Origin: Streptacidiphilus sp. PB12-B1b
GTDB lineage: Bacteria; Actinomycetota; Actinomycetes; Streptomycetales; Streptomycetaceae
Direction: 5' to 3'
Assembly: GCF_014084125.1 (NCBI RefSeq)
Contig: NZ_CP048405.1
Span: 6,882,001 to 6,946,000 of the forward strand
Length of the DNA stretch: 64,000 bases
How positions within the stretch are numbered: position 1 is the stretch's first letter; each line of letters starts with the position of its first letter. Below, piece after piece: positions 20,803-28,864 of the stretch. The notes under the pieces are model-generated. The model was not told the origin of the DNA and searched no databases. It worked only from the letters and a program-made list of their open reading frames with translations. Position numbers and translations under genes: made by a program.

Positions 20803-20829
20803 TTAGCGCTCTCCAGTGGAGAGTGCCAA
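20803..20829 (-). promoter_or_regulatory. CIRCE operator 1 (HrcA site) of groES-groEL1
   Basis: TTAGCGCTC, nine bases, GAGTGCCAA: a CIRCE-type inverted repeat (consensus TTAGCACTC-N9-GAGTGCTAA) with two or three mismatches. It covers the predicted transcription start, just downstream of the -10. Confidence 0.92.
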
Positions 20830-20834
20830 CGACG

Positions 20835-20863
20835 ACACTAGGCCGCCGTTAGCACTCAGTCAA
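20835..20863 (-). promoter_or_regulatory. groES-groEL1 promoter, HrdB type
   Basis: On the minus strand, TTGACT (20863-20858), a 17-base spacer and TAGTGT (20840-20835). CIRCE 2 overlaps the -35 and much of the spacer, and CIRCE 1 covers the start site, so HrcA should block polymerase directly. Confidence 0.82.
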
Positions 20864-20875
20864 CCAGAGTGCCAA
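20849..20875 (-). promoter_or_regulatory. CIRCE operator 2 (HrcA site) of groES-groEL1
   Basis: TTAGCACTC, nine bases, GAGTGCCAA: the left arm is a perfect match to the CIRCE consensus and the right arm differs at one base. It overlaps the -35 of the promoter. Confidence 0.95.
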
Positions 20876-20912
20876 CGACGCGCCCGAACTCCTCCGCTCC
20901 GGTGCCCCCGTG

Positions 20913-20918
20913 GACAAT
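20913..20918 (+). promoter_or_regulatory. -10-like hexamer of the methyltransferase gene (leaderless type)
   Basis: GACAAT ends exactly seven bases before GTG 20925. The same element and spacing occur before the genes at 32190 and 37496. No clear -35. Confidence 0.5.
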
Positions 20919-20924
20919 GGGCGC

Positions 20925-22127
20925 GTGGAGATCGACGACTTCCGGGCGCTGCTGACCGACGAGGGCCAGGCACTGCTGGCCGAGCTGCGCGACCACGCGC
21001 CCGGGCAGGAGCTGGCGGTGGCGACCCGGCTGCGCCGCACCCACCCGGCCGCGCTGGTGTCGGCCGCCATCGGCCAGGCCCGGCTGCGGCAGCGCGCGGC
21101 GGCCAAGTTCGGCCCGGACGCGCAGCGCATGTACTTCACCCCGGACGGCGTCGAGCAGGCCACCCGCGGCAGCGTGGCGCAGTGGCGCGCGGCCCGCTTC
21201 GCCGCGCTGGGCGTGAAGCGGCTGGCGGACCTGTGCTCCGGGGTCGGCGGCGACGCCATCGCCCTGGCCCGGGCCGGGATCTCCGTCCTGGCCGTCGACC
21301 GCTCCCCGCTGACCTGCGCCGTCGCCGAGGCCAACGCGGCGGCGCTGGGGCTGGACGGCCTCATCGAGCAGCGCTGCGCCGACGTCGCCGACATCGACCT
21401 GACCGGCTTCGACGCGGTCTTCGTGGACCCGGCCCGGCGCGGGGCGCGCGGCGGCGCGGGCCGGGGCGGCGGCCGGATCTTCGACCCGGAGGCCTACTCG
21501 CCGCCGCTGAGCTGGGCCGTCGGCGCGGCCCGGCAGACCCCGTACGCCGCGCTGAAGGTCGCCCCGGGCATCCCGCACGAGGCCGTGCCCGAGGGCGCCG
21601 AGGCCGAGTGGGTCTCCGACGCCGGGGACGTCAAGGAGGCCGTGCTGTGGTTCGGCACGCAGCCGCAGCCGCAGCAGCCGCACCGGGCCACGCTGCTGCC
21701 CTCCGGCGCCAGCCTGGTCGGCGGGCGCCTGCCCGACCCGGAGCCGGGCCCGGTCCTGCGCTACCTGTACGAGCCGGACGGCGCGGTGATCCGCGCCCAC
21801 CTGGTCGCCGAGGTGGCCCGGGAGCTGGACGCGACGCTGATCGACCCGACCATCGCCTACCTGACCGCCGCCGAGCTGCGCCCCAGCGCGTACGCCACGG
21901 CGTACGAGATCACCGACGTGCTGCCGTTCGGCCTGAAGAAGCTCAAGGCGGTGCTGCGCGAGCGCGGCGTGGGCACGGTCGTCATCAAGAAGCGCGGGTC
22001 GGCGATCGAGCCGGAGGAGCTGCGCCGGAAACTCCGACCCGAAGGAGTGAACTCCTGCACGGTGGTCCTCACCCGGGTGGGCGGCGCCCCGATGATGCTG
22101 CTGGGGCAGCCGGTCCGCACGCCCTGA
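20925..22127 (+). CDS. SAM-dependent methyltransferase with THUMP-like domain
   Basis: The 400-aa product has a Rossmann methyltransferase core with motif I LADLCSGVGGDAIALA, an acidic residue after strand 2 (LAVDRSP), and FVDPARRG as the motif IV equivalent, followed by a C-terminal THUMP-like module (ITDVLPFGLKKLKAVLRERG, VVIKKRG). Members are presumed RNA or protein methyltransferases, but the target is not known. GTG 20925 is preferred over GTG 20910 because GACAAT sits seven bases upstream, consistent with a leaderless message; neither has a ribosome site. Divergent from groES, with the CIRCE region between. Confidence 0.82.
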   Translation: MEIDDFRALLTDEGQALLAELRDHAPGQELAVATRLRRTHPAALVSAAIGQARLRQRAAAKFGPDAQRMYFTPDGVEQATRGSVAQWRAARFAALGVKRLADLCSGVGGDAIALARAGISVLAVDRSPLTCAVAEANAAALGLDGLIEQRCADVADIDLTGFDAVFVDPARRGARGGAGRGGGRIFDPEAYSPPLSWAVGAARQTPYAALKVAPGIPHEAVPEGAEAEWVSDAGDVKEAVLWFGTQPQPQQPHRATLLPSGASLVGGRLPDPEPGPVLRYLYEPDGAVIRAHLVAEVARELDATLIDPTIAYLTAAELRPSAYATAYEITDVLPFGLKKLKAVLRERGVGTVVIKKRGSAIEPEELRRKLRPEGVNSCTVVLTRVGGAPMMLLGQPVRTP

Positions 22128-22146
22128 GGAGACGGCTGACGGGGGC

Positions 22147-23037
22147 TCAGGGCTTCTGGATGTAGTCGTCCAGCCGGGCGACGGCGAAGCCCTGCTCGTG
22201 GATGCGCTTGAGCAGGTTGGCGAACATGGCGGTCATGGTCTCGCCCTTCAGCTCGGACGGGCCGCGGAAGTGGGCCAGGATGATGTCGCCGTCCTGGAGC
22301 TTGCGGCTGGGCGTCTGGTACTCCAGGCCGGTGATCTCCATGGTCTCGGTCCAGTAGACGATGGCGCGCGGCCCGCAGTCCTGGACGGCGGTGTTCAGCG
22401 CGGTCGAGTAGGCGCCGGCGCCGTAGGGCGGCCGGAACAGGAACGGCGCGGTGCCGTACTGCCGGGTGAGGATCTGCTGGTCGCCGCAGATCTCCTGCTT
22501 CTGCCGGGCCTCGCTGATGGTGTTCATGGCCGGGTGGTGCAGCGTGTGGTTCTGGATGCTGTTGCCCATGGCCTGCAGCGGCTTGAAGTACGCGTAGTCG
22601 TTCTTGATCGCGTCGTTCATCAGGAACATGGTGATCGGGACCTTGAGGTCCTGCATCATCCGGATGAACGCCGGGTCCTTCTCTGCGCCGTCGTCCACGG
22701 TGATGAAGACGACCTTCTGGTCGGTGGGCACCTGCTTGATCACCGGGACCTTGCCGTTCCGGGTCAGCTTGACCGGCCGGTCGGCGGGCGGGGCGGGCGC
22801 GGGCGGCAGCGGGGTCAGGCCCCACTTCGCCCAGGCCGCCGCCTGCGCCGAGGCGGAGGCGGCGGGGTCGGCGGAGGCGGACGCGGAGCCGGTGGCGGCG
22901 TCCCCGGCCGCCCCGGACGCCGACGGCGGGGCGGAGGCCGCCGCGCCCGCGGAGGCCGCGCTGCCGCATCCTGCGGCCAGTGCCGCGAGGACGAGCGCCC
23001 CGGCCGTGCTGACGAGGGTCCTGCCGTGCCGCTTCAC
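22147..23037 (-). CDS. Polysaccharide deacetylase (NodB-type) lipoprotein
   Basis: The 296-aa product has a lipoprotein signal peptide (KRHGR, hydrophobic stretch, lipobox LAAGC with Cys24), a long Ser/Ala/Gly linker (25-75), then a NodB fold with TVDDG (metal Asp), HTLHHP (metal His pair) and RPPYGAGAY. Such enzymes de-N-acetylate peptidoglycan or another cell-wall polymer outside the membrane. GGGAGC lies eight bases before ATG 23037. It is 111 bases beyond tsaD and probably its own unit. The polymer substrate is not determinable. Confidence 0.88.
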   Translation of the reverse strand: MKRHGRTLVSTAGALVLAALAAGCGSAASAGAAASAPPSASGAAGDAATGSASASADPAASASAQAAAWAKWGLTPLPPAPAPPADRPVKLTRNGKVPVIKQVPTDQKVVFITVDDGAEKDPAFIRMMQDLKVPITMFLMNDAIKNDYAYFKPLQAMGNSIQNHTLHHPAMNTISEARQKQEICGDQQILTRQYGTAPFLFRPPYGAGAYSTALNTAVQDCGPRAIVYWTETMEITGLEYQTPSRKLQDGDIILAHFRGPSELKGETMTAMFANLLKRIHEQGFAVARLDDYIQKP

Positions 23038-23148
23038 GCTGTGTGCTCCCGGGGGTGTCGACTACTCCGGCACAGACGCTAGCCGCTGCCAGGGAGTTCC
23101 CAGGACACCCCCAGGAACGGGTGTGGCGTGGGCCTCACTGCGTGGGCC

Positions 23149-24234
23149 TCACTCGGAGAGCCGGTGCAGGTCCTCGTGCGAGAGCGGCTCCGCGGCGGGC
23201 ACGTGGGTCTCCGTGACCGGCAGCGAGGAGTCGGCGGACAGGTCGAAGGAGGAGGGTCTGCGGTTGCGCCACACCATCTCCGCGCCCAGCGCGGCCACCA
23301 TCGCCCCGTTGTCCGTGCACAGCTTCATCCGCGGCACCCGCAGCTCGATCCCGGCCCGCTCGCAGCGCTCCTGGGCCATGGCGCGCAGCCGGGAGTTGGC
23401 CGCCACCCCGCCGCCGATCATCAGGTGCTCCACGCCCTCGTCCCGGCAGGCCCGGACCGCCTTGCGGGTGAGCACGTCCACCACCGCCTCCTGGAAGGAC
23501 GCGGAGACGTCCCGCACCGGCACCTCCTCCCCGGCCCGGCGCCTGGCCTCGACCCAGCGGGCCACGGCGGTCTTGAGGCCGGAGAAGGAGAAGTCGTAGG
23601 CGGGATCGCGCGGGCCGCTGAGGCCGCGCGGGAAGGCGATCGCCGCCGGGTCGCCCTCGGCGGCGTAGCGGTCGATCACCGGGCCGCCGGGGAAGCCCAG
23701 GCCGAGCACCCGGGCGACCTTGTCGAACGCCTCACCGGCGGCGTCGTCGATGGTCGCCCCGAGCGAGCGGACGTCGCTGGTGATGTCGGAGGTGAGCAGC
23801 AGCGAGGAGTGCCCGCCGGAGACCAGCAGCGCCATCGTCGGCTCGGGCAGGCGGCCGTGCTCCAGCTGGTCCACGCAGATGTGCGAGGCCAGGTGGTTCA
23901 CCCCGTACAGCGGCTTGTCGAGGGCGTAGGCGTACGCCTTGGCGGCGGAGACGCCGACCAGCAGCGCGCCGGCCAGGCCGGGCCCGGCGGTGACGGCGAT
24001 GCCGTCCAGGTCGCCCGCCTTGATCCCGGCCTCGTCCAGCGCGCGCTGGACGGTGGGCACCATGGCCTCCAGGTGGGCCCTGCTGGCGATCTCCGGGACG
24101 ACGCCGCCGAAGCGGCCGTGCTCCTCGACGCTGGTGGCGACGGCGTCGGCGAGCAGGGTGGTGCCCCGGACGATGCCGACGCCGGTCTCGTCGCAGGAGG
24201 TCTCGATGCCGAGGACCAGCGGTTCGTCAGCCAT
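23149..24234 (-). CDS. tsaD: tRNA N6-threonylcarbamoyladenosine transferase catalytic subunit TsaD
   Basis: The 361-aa ASKHA-fold protein has [12 protein letters not shown], the metal-binding HLASH (HxxxH) motif, [34 protein letters not shown] and [11 protein letters not shown], ending with NGAMVAALG. With TsaB and TsaE it transfers threonylcarbamoyl from TC-AMP to A37 of ANN-decoding tRNAs. ATG 24234 starts six bases after the rimI stop, so tsaB-rimI-tsaD is one operon. Length is normal for actinobacteria. Confidence 0.97.
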   Translation of the reverse strand: MADEPLVLGIETSCDETGVGIVRGTTLLADAVATSVEEHGRFGGVVPEIASRAHLEAMVPTVQRALDEAGIKAGDLDGIAVTAGPGLAGALLVGVSAAKAYAYALDKPLYGVNHLASHICVDQLEHGRLPEPTMALLVSGGHSSLLLTSDITSDVRSLGATIDDAAGEAFDKVARVLGLGFPGGPVIDRYAAEGDPAAIAFPRGLSGPRDPAYDFSFSGLKTAVARWVEARRRAGEEVPVRDVSASFQEAVVDVLTRKAVRACRDEGVEHLMIGGGVAANSRLRAMAQERCERAGIELRVPRMKLCTDNGAMVAALGAEMVWRNRRPSSFDLSADSSLPVTETHVPAAEPLSHEDLHRLSE

Positions 24235-24240
24235 GGCGGG

Positions 24241-24747
24241 TCATGCTCCTACGTTGTCTGCGGTGTTCGGCCGGGGCAGCGCGTCGGCCGGGTGGTCCAG
24301 CCGCATCACCAGGGCGTCGACCCCGGACGGCTGGTAGTAGTTGCGGCGGATGCCGATCGGCTCGAAGCCGAAGCGCTCGTAGAGCCGCTGGGCGCGGTCG
24401 TTGTCGACCCGGACCTCCAGCAGCAGCCCCTCGCAGCCGGCCTCGACGGCCTGCCGGACGAGCCGGGTGAGCAGCCGGGCGCCGAGGCCGCCGCCCCAGT
24501 GCTCGCGGGCCACGGCGATGGTCTGCACGTCGCCCTCTCCGGCGATGGCCATCAGCCCGGCGTAGCCGACGATCCGGCCGTCCGGGGCCTCGGCCACGGT
24601 GTACCAGCGGGTGGCCCGGGGGTGCCGGGCGTCGGCCAGCTCGGACCAGAACATGCCGACCGACCAGGCGTCCTCGGGGAACAGCCCGGACTCCAGCTCC
24701 AGCACGGCGGGCACATCCCACCAGCGCATCTCGCGCAGGATGATCAT
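24241..24747 (-). CDS. rimI: Ribosomal-protein-alanine N-acetyltransferase RimI
   Basis: The 168-aa GNAT acetyltransferase has IREMRWWDVP-type N terminus, the acetyl-CoA segment IAVAREHWGGGLGARLL and the C-terminal LLEVRVDNDRAQRLYERFGF pattern of RimI. It is expected to acetylate the N terminus of S18, though actinobacterial members can have wider targets. ATG 24747 overlaps the tsaB stop by four bases (ATGA), indicating coupling; tsaD follows after six bases. Confidence 0.92.
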   Translation of the reverse strand: MIILREMRWWDVPAVLELESGLFPEDAWSVGMFWSELADARHPRATRWYTVAEAPDGRIVGYAGLMAIAGEGDVQTIAVAREHWGGGLGARLLTRLVRQAVEAGCEGLLLEVRVDNDRAQRLYERFGFEPIGIRRNYYQPSGVDALVMRLDHPADALPRPNTADNVGA

Positions 24748-25418
24748 GCGGGCAGGACCGTCTTGTAGTTCTTCGGGACCTCGGCGTCGGGCCGGCGCAG
24801 GTACAGCGGCACCGGCTCCAGCAGGGCCTCGCCGGCGGCGAGCCGCCGGGCCGCCCAGTCGGCCAGGGCGGCCGCCGACTGGTGCTCGGGCATGCCGGGC
24901 GCGGGCTGCCGGAACACCTCCGGGTAGAGCAGCGCGCCCGCGCCCACGGCGGGCAGCCCGGCGACCCGCTCGGCGATGTCGGCGGGGCGGTCCACGTCCG
25001 GCCCGGACGTACGGCGGCCCTCGGCGTCGTAGCAGGCCCAGTAGACCTCCTTGCGGCGGGCGTCGGTGGCCGCGACGAAGGGGCCGGTGAGACCGGCCGT
25101 GCGGGCGGCGTGCGCGACGCCGTCCAGCGTGCACACGCCGTACACCGGGATGCCCAGGGCGTGGCCGAGCGCGGCGGCGGTGGCCAGGCCGACCCGCAGC
25201 CCGGTGTACGGGCCCGGTCCGGTCCCGACGGCGATGCCGCCGAGGTCCTCCTTGGCGGCCCCGGCGGTGCGCAGCACCTCGTCCACGGCCGGGAGCAGCA
25301 GCTCGCCGTGGCGGCGGGCGTCGATCCGGTCGCAGGAGGCCAGGGTGAGCTGCCGTTCCGTGTCGTGGAGGGCAGCGGTGACGGCGGGGGTGGCGGTGTC
25401 GAACGCGAGGAGCAGCAC
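24744..25418 (-). CDS. tsaB: tRNA t6A synthesis protein TsaB
   Basis: The 224-aa TsaD paralogue begins LLLAFDTATPAVTAAL and has GTGPGPYTGLRVGLATA and ATDARRKEVYW, but lacks the metal-binding His pair, as expected for the scaffold partner that dimerises with TsaD. GTG 25418 is the first codon of the conserved start. It opens the tsaB-rimI-tsaD operon and is divergent from the gene at 25532. Confidence 0.95.
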   Translation of the reverse strand: MLLLAFDTATPAVTAALHDTERQLTLASCDRIDARRHGELLLPAVDEVLRTAGAAKEDLGGIAVGTGPGPYTGLRVGLATAAALGHALGIPVYGVCTLDGVAHAARTAGLTGPFVAATDARRKEVYWACYDAEGRRTSGPDVDRPADIAERVAGLPAVGAGALLYPEVFRQPAPGMPEHQSAAALADWAARRLAAGEALLEPVPLYLRRPDAEVPKNYKTVLPA

Positions 25419-25531
25419 CCATCCAGGTTAGAGCGTCCCGCCAACCGGACCGCCCGGGTCCTCCCTTGCGGGCGGGCCTGGCAGGATGGGCACGCTGTTC
25501 ATCGGAATGTCAGTCAGGCGCAGGAGGACTC

Positions 25532-26104
25532 GTGGCGAAGATCGGTTCCGGCATCGTCGTCACCGGGCTGACGGCTTCGGCGCTGGCCGTGGTCACCATG
25601 CTGGCGTTGCAGGCCAAGAGCTCCGCGACGGCCGCCACCGCGGCGGGCCCCAGGGCGGGCACGGTGGCAAGCGGTCCGGCCAAGCCCGGCAAGGGCGGCA
25701 GGGGCGCGAACGCGCCGGTGGCGGTGCCGGGCGATTCGGGCACCGGCCGCCGGGTGGTGTACTCGCTCGGCCAGCGGCGGGTGTGGCTGGTGGACCCGTC
25801 CTCGAAGACCGCCGCGCCCAGCTTCCCGGTGCAGGCCAGCGCGGTCAGCCCGCCGCTGGGGAGCTACGCGGTCAACGGCGGCAAGGCCGCCCCGCACCCG
25901 GGCTCGGACGGGGTGGAGATCGAGAACTCGGTGCTGTTCACCATGCACGACGGCGTGGAGATCGGGTTCAGCTCGGCGGTGGACGGCTCCATGGCCTCGC
26001 CCGACCCGTCCAAGCACACCGGCGGCATCCGCGAGTCGATCGCGGACGGCAAGGAGATGTACGCCTTCGCCTCCCAGGGCACCCCGGTCGTCGTCATCGC
26101 CTGA
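25532..26104 (+). CDS. Membrane-anchored protein resembling a degenerate YkuD L,D-transpeptidase
   Basis: The 190-aa product has an uncleaved signal anchor at about 7-26, a Gly/Ala/Lys linker, then a domain at about 73-190. RRVWLVDPSS, SPPLGSYAVN and the terminal GIRESIADGKEMYAFASQGT-type layout followed by VVVIA follow the YkuD pattern, where a catalytic motif HxxGCIR precedes a helix and GTPV strand. Here the motif is KHTGGIRE: Gly165 stands where the nucleophilic Cys should be, so crosslinking activity is not expected. GTG 25532 has AGGAGG four bases upstream. The family call is by eye and needs a profile search; function unknown, perhaps wall binding. Confidence 0.72.
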   Translation: MAKIGSGIVVTGLTASALAVVTMLALQAKSSATAATAAGPRAGTVASGPAKPGKGGRGANAPVAVPGDSGTGRRVVYSLGQRRVWLVDPSSKTAAPSFPVQASAVSPPLGSYAVNGGKAAPHPGSDGVEIENSVLFTMHDGVEIGFSSAVDGSMASPDPSKHTGGIRESIADGKEMYAFASQGTPVVVIA

Positions 26105-26117
26105 CGGACGGGCTGCA

Positions 26118-26163
26118 CCCGGGCCGGTCTGGGCGGTCTGGGCGGTCTAGGCGGCGGCCCGGG
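26118..26163. terminator. Stem-loop with triple 9-bp repeat between two convergent genes
   Basis: A 9-bp stem (26118-26126 with 26155-26163) encloses three near-identical copies of a GGTCTGGGC-like 9-mer. It overlaps the end of the small gene at 26147 and follows the 25532 gene. Confidence 0.5.
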
Positions 26164-26377
26164 AGCTCTGCGGCAGCGGGCCGCCGTGCTCGCCGCAGTC
26201 GCCGGGCGCGTCCGACGGCGCCTGGGCGGTCAGCCCGGGCGTGCGGCCCGGCGCGGGCACGGCGTCCGGCGGCGGCGTGGAGACCGCCCTGACCGCGCCG
26301 GAGGCGGCGAGCAGCGCGGCGATGCCGGAGCCCGTTCCGGTGCCGGTACGTGTGCCACGGGGGGTCGTGCCGGACAT
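26147..26377 (-). CDS. Small hypothetical protein
   Basis: A 76-aa product beginning with Ser-Gly-Thr-Thr-Pro, a Thr/Gly-rich N terminus, a short hydrophobic stretch (GIAALLAASGAV, about 18-29) too short for a clear membrane helix, then a Pro/Ala tail. No family recognised. In its favour, GGGAGG sits four bases before ATG 26377. It follows tsaE in the same direction after 94 bases. Composition alone does not rule out a chance frame. Confidence 0.45.
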   Translation of the reverse strand: MSGTTPRGTRTGTGTGSGIAALLAASGAVRAVSTPPPDAVPAPGRTPGLTAQAPSDAPGDCGEHGGPLPQSSRAAA

Positions 26378-26471
26378 GTCGCCTCCCGGAATCGTCCTGT
26401 GACGGCCTCGTTCCTTACCTCACCCATCTTCCCGACACAGCGTCGGAATAACAACTGCCGATGCCATCGGG

Positions 26472-26975
26472 TCAGACCCGGTCGGCCCGCAGCGGCTCCC
26501 AGTCGGCCCCGGCCCAGCGCTCGCCGAGGCCGGTGAGGGTGACCGTGCGCGGGTCCGCGGCATCGTCCGCCGGGGGATCCTCGCCGCCCAGCGCCCGCTC
26601 GATCCGGACCTCCAGCCGGGAGTCGGACAGCTCCTCGACCTTGCCCTCGCCCCACTCCACGACGATCACCGACTCGGGCAGCGAGACGTCCAGGTCGAGG
26701 TCCTCCATCTGGTCCAGGCCGCCGCCGAGGCGGTAGGCGTCCACATGGACCAGGGCCGGGCCGCCGGTCAGCGAGGGGTGCACCCGGGCGATGACGAAGG
26801 TGGGCGAGGTGACCGCGCCGCGCACGCCCAGGCCCTCGCCGAGGCCCCGGGTGAGCGTGGTCTTGCCCGCGCCCAGCTCTCCGGAGAGGAGCACCAGGTC
26901 GCCCGGGCGGAGCAGGGCGGCCAGGGCGCGGCCGAGATCCCGCATGGCTTCCGGGTCGGAGACGGTGAGCCGCAT
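26472..26975 (-). CDS. tsaE: tRNA t6A synthesis ATPase TsaE
   Basis: The 167-aa P-loop protein has Walker A SGELGAGKTTLTRGL at about 31-45, SPTFVIARVH, the Asp/His block LVHVDAYRLGG and IVVEWGEG as Walker-B-like segment. TsaE drives turnover of the TsaB-TsaD complex. It is the distal member of the acpS-nnrDE-alr-hydrolase-tsaE run, about 1 kb from tsaB and separated from it by a gene on the other strand. Confidence 0.94.
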   Translation of the reverse strand: MRLTVSDPEAMRDLGRALAALLRPGDLVLLSGELGAGKTTLTRGLGEGLGVRGAVTSPTFVIARVHPSLTGGPALVHVDAYRLGGGLDQMEDLDLDVSLPESVIVVEWGEGKVEELSDSRLEVRIERALGGEDPPADDAADPRTVTLTGLGERWAGADWEPLRADRV

Positions 26976-27007
26976 GGGGGTCCTTTCAGGTGGGACGGCG
27001 CGGGCGG

Positions 27008-28864
27008 TCAGGCCCGCGCCTCCGGGGTGTCGGGGGTCGCCGGGCCGGTCCCGGGGCCGGGTTCAGGGTCGGGTTCGGGGTCCGGGTCGGGTTCGGGGTC
27101 CGGGTCGGTTGCGGGAGCGGCGTCGGACGGCACGACTTCGGCCGTCCCGGCCAGCTCGCGGACGGACTGCGGCAGCGGCGCGCCGGACCGCCGGGCGGCC
27201 TGCTCCAGCAGCACCGCCAACCGGCCGTTGACCAGCTCCGGGCACTCCAGCATGACCAGGTGCCCGGCGTCCTGGACGACGGCCAGCTCCGCGCCGGGCA
27301 GCTCGGCGGCGATCACCTCGCTGTGCGAGGGTGGCGTCAGCAGGTCGCGGGTGCCCACCAGGACCAGCGCCGGGAGGTCCCGGAAGGCCGCCAGCGCCGC
27401 GACCTTCTCGTGCAGGTCGAAGGCGGGGAAGAACTCGGCGACCACGTCGATCGGGGTGGACTCCAGCATCCGCTGGGCGAAGCGCTCCAGGGCCGGGTCG
27501 ACCTGCTCGGTGCCGAAGGAGTACTTGCGGTACAGCGCCGAGGTCAGCTCGCTGCCCAGGCGGCGGGTGCGCTCCACCAGCTCGGCCTGCCTGCCGAGCG
27601 CGCGCAGTACCCCGGGGGCGACCCGGTGCAGCATCTTGGCGCCGTAGGAGGGCAGGCCCAGGCTGTTGCCGCTCCAGCCGCCCGCCGTGGTGCCGATGAA
27701 CGCGACGCCCGCGACCCGCTCGCGGACCAGCTCGGGGTACTGGTCGGCGAGGGCCATCACGGTCATGCCGCCCATGGAGTGGCCCACCAGCACCAGCGGG
27801 CCGGTGGGGGCGACGGCGTCGATCACGGCCTTCAGGTCGCCTCCGAGCTGGTCGATGGAGGCGGGCTCACCTGCGGTCTGGGAGCGCCCGCGCTCGGAGC
27901 GGCCGTGGCTGCGCTGGTCCCACAGCACCAGCCGCAGGCCGTCCTGGAAGGCGGCGCGCTGGAAGTGCCAGCTGTCCTGGTTCAGGCAGTAGCCGTGGCA
28001 GAAGACCACGGTCAGCGGCGGGGTGGGGGCCAGCCCCAGCCAGCTGCCGACGGCCCCGGACAGCACACCGCCCAGCGGCCCGCCGCCGCGCGCGGACGCG
28101 GGAGCGGGGCCCGGCGCGGCACCGCGCAGCCGCCCCAACCACCCCCGCCGCCCGTCCTCAGCCCCATCGGCCCCGGCCCCGGCGGCCCCATCCGCAGCGG
28201 CGGCACCGTCACCGACGCCGTGCCGCCCGGCCGGAGCGGTGCCGCTGGCAGGAGCGCTCGCGTCGGCGGAGGCGGGGCGGGCCGCCTGCGCCGACGGGCG
28301 GCCGGGGGCAGCCCCACCGCCGGGGCCGTCGGCCGGGTCGGCGGTGGCGGTGCCGTTGGCAGGAGCACTGGCGCGGGCGGAGCCGGGACGGGCGGCAGGA
28401 GGCGACGGGCGGGCGGCGCTGCCGCCGGGGCCGTCGGCCGGGTCGGCGGTGGCGGGGGTCGGGCGGGCGGCCGGGGCCGACGGTGGGCCGGGGGTGACGG
28501 TGGGGGCCGGAGGGGTGGCGGTTTTGCGGGCGAAGGGGGTGCCTGCCCAGCCGGTGCCGTCCAGTTCCACGTACAGCTCGGTGCCGTCGGCCGCGGCCAC
28601 GGTGTACGGCACCCCGCGCAGCGCGCCGAACGGCGCGGCCGCGTCCACCTCGGCGCGTGCCCTGCGGCGCATGTCGCGGCCGACGGTCATCCGCTCCACC
28701 GCCACGCCCGCCGCCGCGCCCGCGGCGACCACGCCCAGCGACAGCCCGACCAGCCCGGCGCGCCGCCAGCGCCCCGCGGCCATGTCGCCGACGACCGACC
28801 CGGCCACCTCCCGCACCTGCTGGACGGCGTCGGCCGCGGCCGAGCGCCCCTCGTCGGCGCTCAT
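27008..28864 (-). CDS. Alpha/beta hydrolase with a long low-complexity insertion
   Basis: The 618-aa product has a membrane helix at about 35-55, a start of hydrolase fold at 76-107, then about 170 residues of Ala/Pro/Gly/Asp-rich sequence before the fold resumes with LTVVFCHGYCLN. The nucleophile elbow is GHSMGG (Ser363); DAGHLVMLE supplies the catalytic His and VGTRDLLTPP the acid. Residues 138-209 are two tandem copies of a roughly 36-residue unit starting ATADPADGPGG. The tail is a DPEP-type repeat. ATG 28864 overlaps the alr stop by four bases, so it is coupled to alr. Substrate unknown; the family is lipase/esterase-like. Confidence 0.85.
   Translation of the reverse strand: MSADEGRSAAADAVQQVREVAGSVVGDMAAGRWRRAGLVGLSLGVVAAGAAAGVAVERMTVGRDMRRRARAEVDAAAPFGALRGVPYTVAAADGTELYVELDGTGWAGTPFARKTATPPAPTVTPGPPSAPAARPTPATADPADGPGGSAARPSPPAARPGSARASAPANGTATADPADGPGGGAAPGRPSAQAARPASADASAPASGTAPAGRHGVGDGAAAADGAAGAGADGAEDGRRGWLGRLRGAAPGPAPASARGGGPLGGVLSGAVGSWLGLAPTPPLTVVFCHGYCLNQDSWHFQRAAFQDGLRLVLWDQRSHGRSERGRSQTAGEPASIDQLGGDLKAVIDAVAPTGPLVLVGHSMGGMTVMALADQYPELVRERVAGVAFIGTTAGGWSGNSLGLPSYGAKMLHRVAPGVLRALGRQAELVERTRRLGSELTSALYRKYSFGTEQVDPALERFAQRMLESTPIDVVAEFFPAFDLHEKVAALAAFRDLPALVLVGTRDLLTPPSHSEVIAAELPGAELAVVQDAGHLVMLECPELVNGRLAVLLEQAARRSGAPLPQSVRELAGTAEVVPSDAAPATDPDPEPDPDPEPDPEPGPGTGPATPDTPEARA

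Noticed and set aside
20816-22165. Alternative plus-strand frame over the methyltransferase
   Set aside because: Arg-rich composition with no motif; the 20925 frame has a full methyltransferase core.
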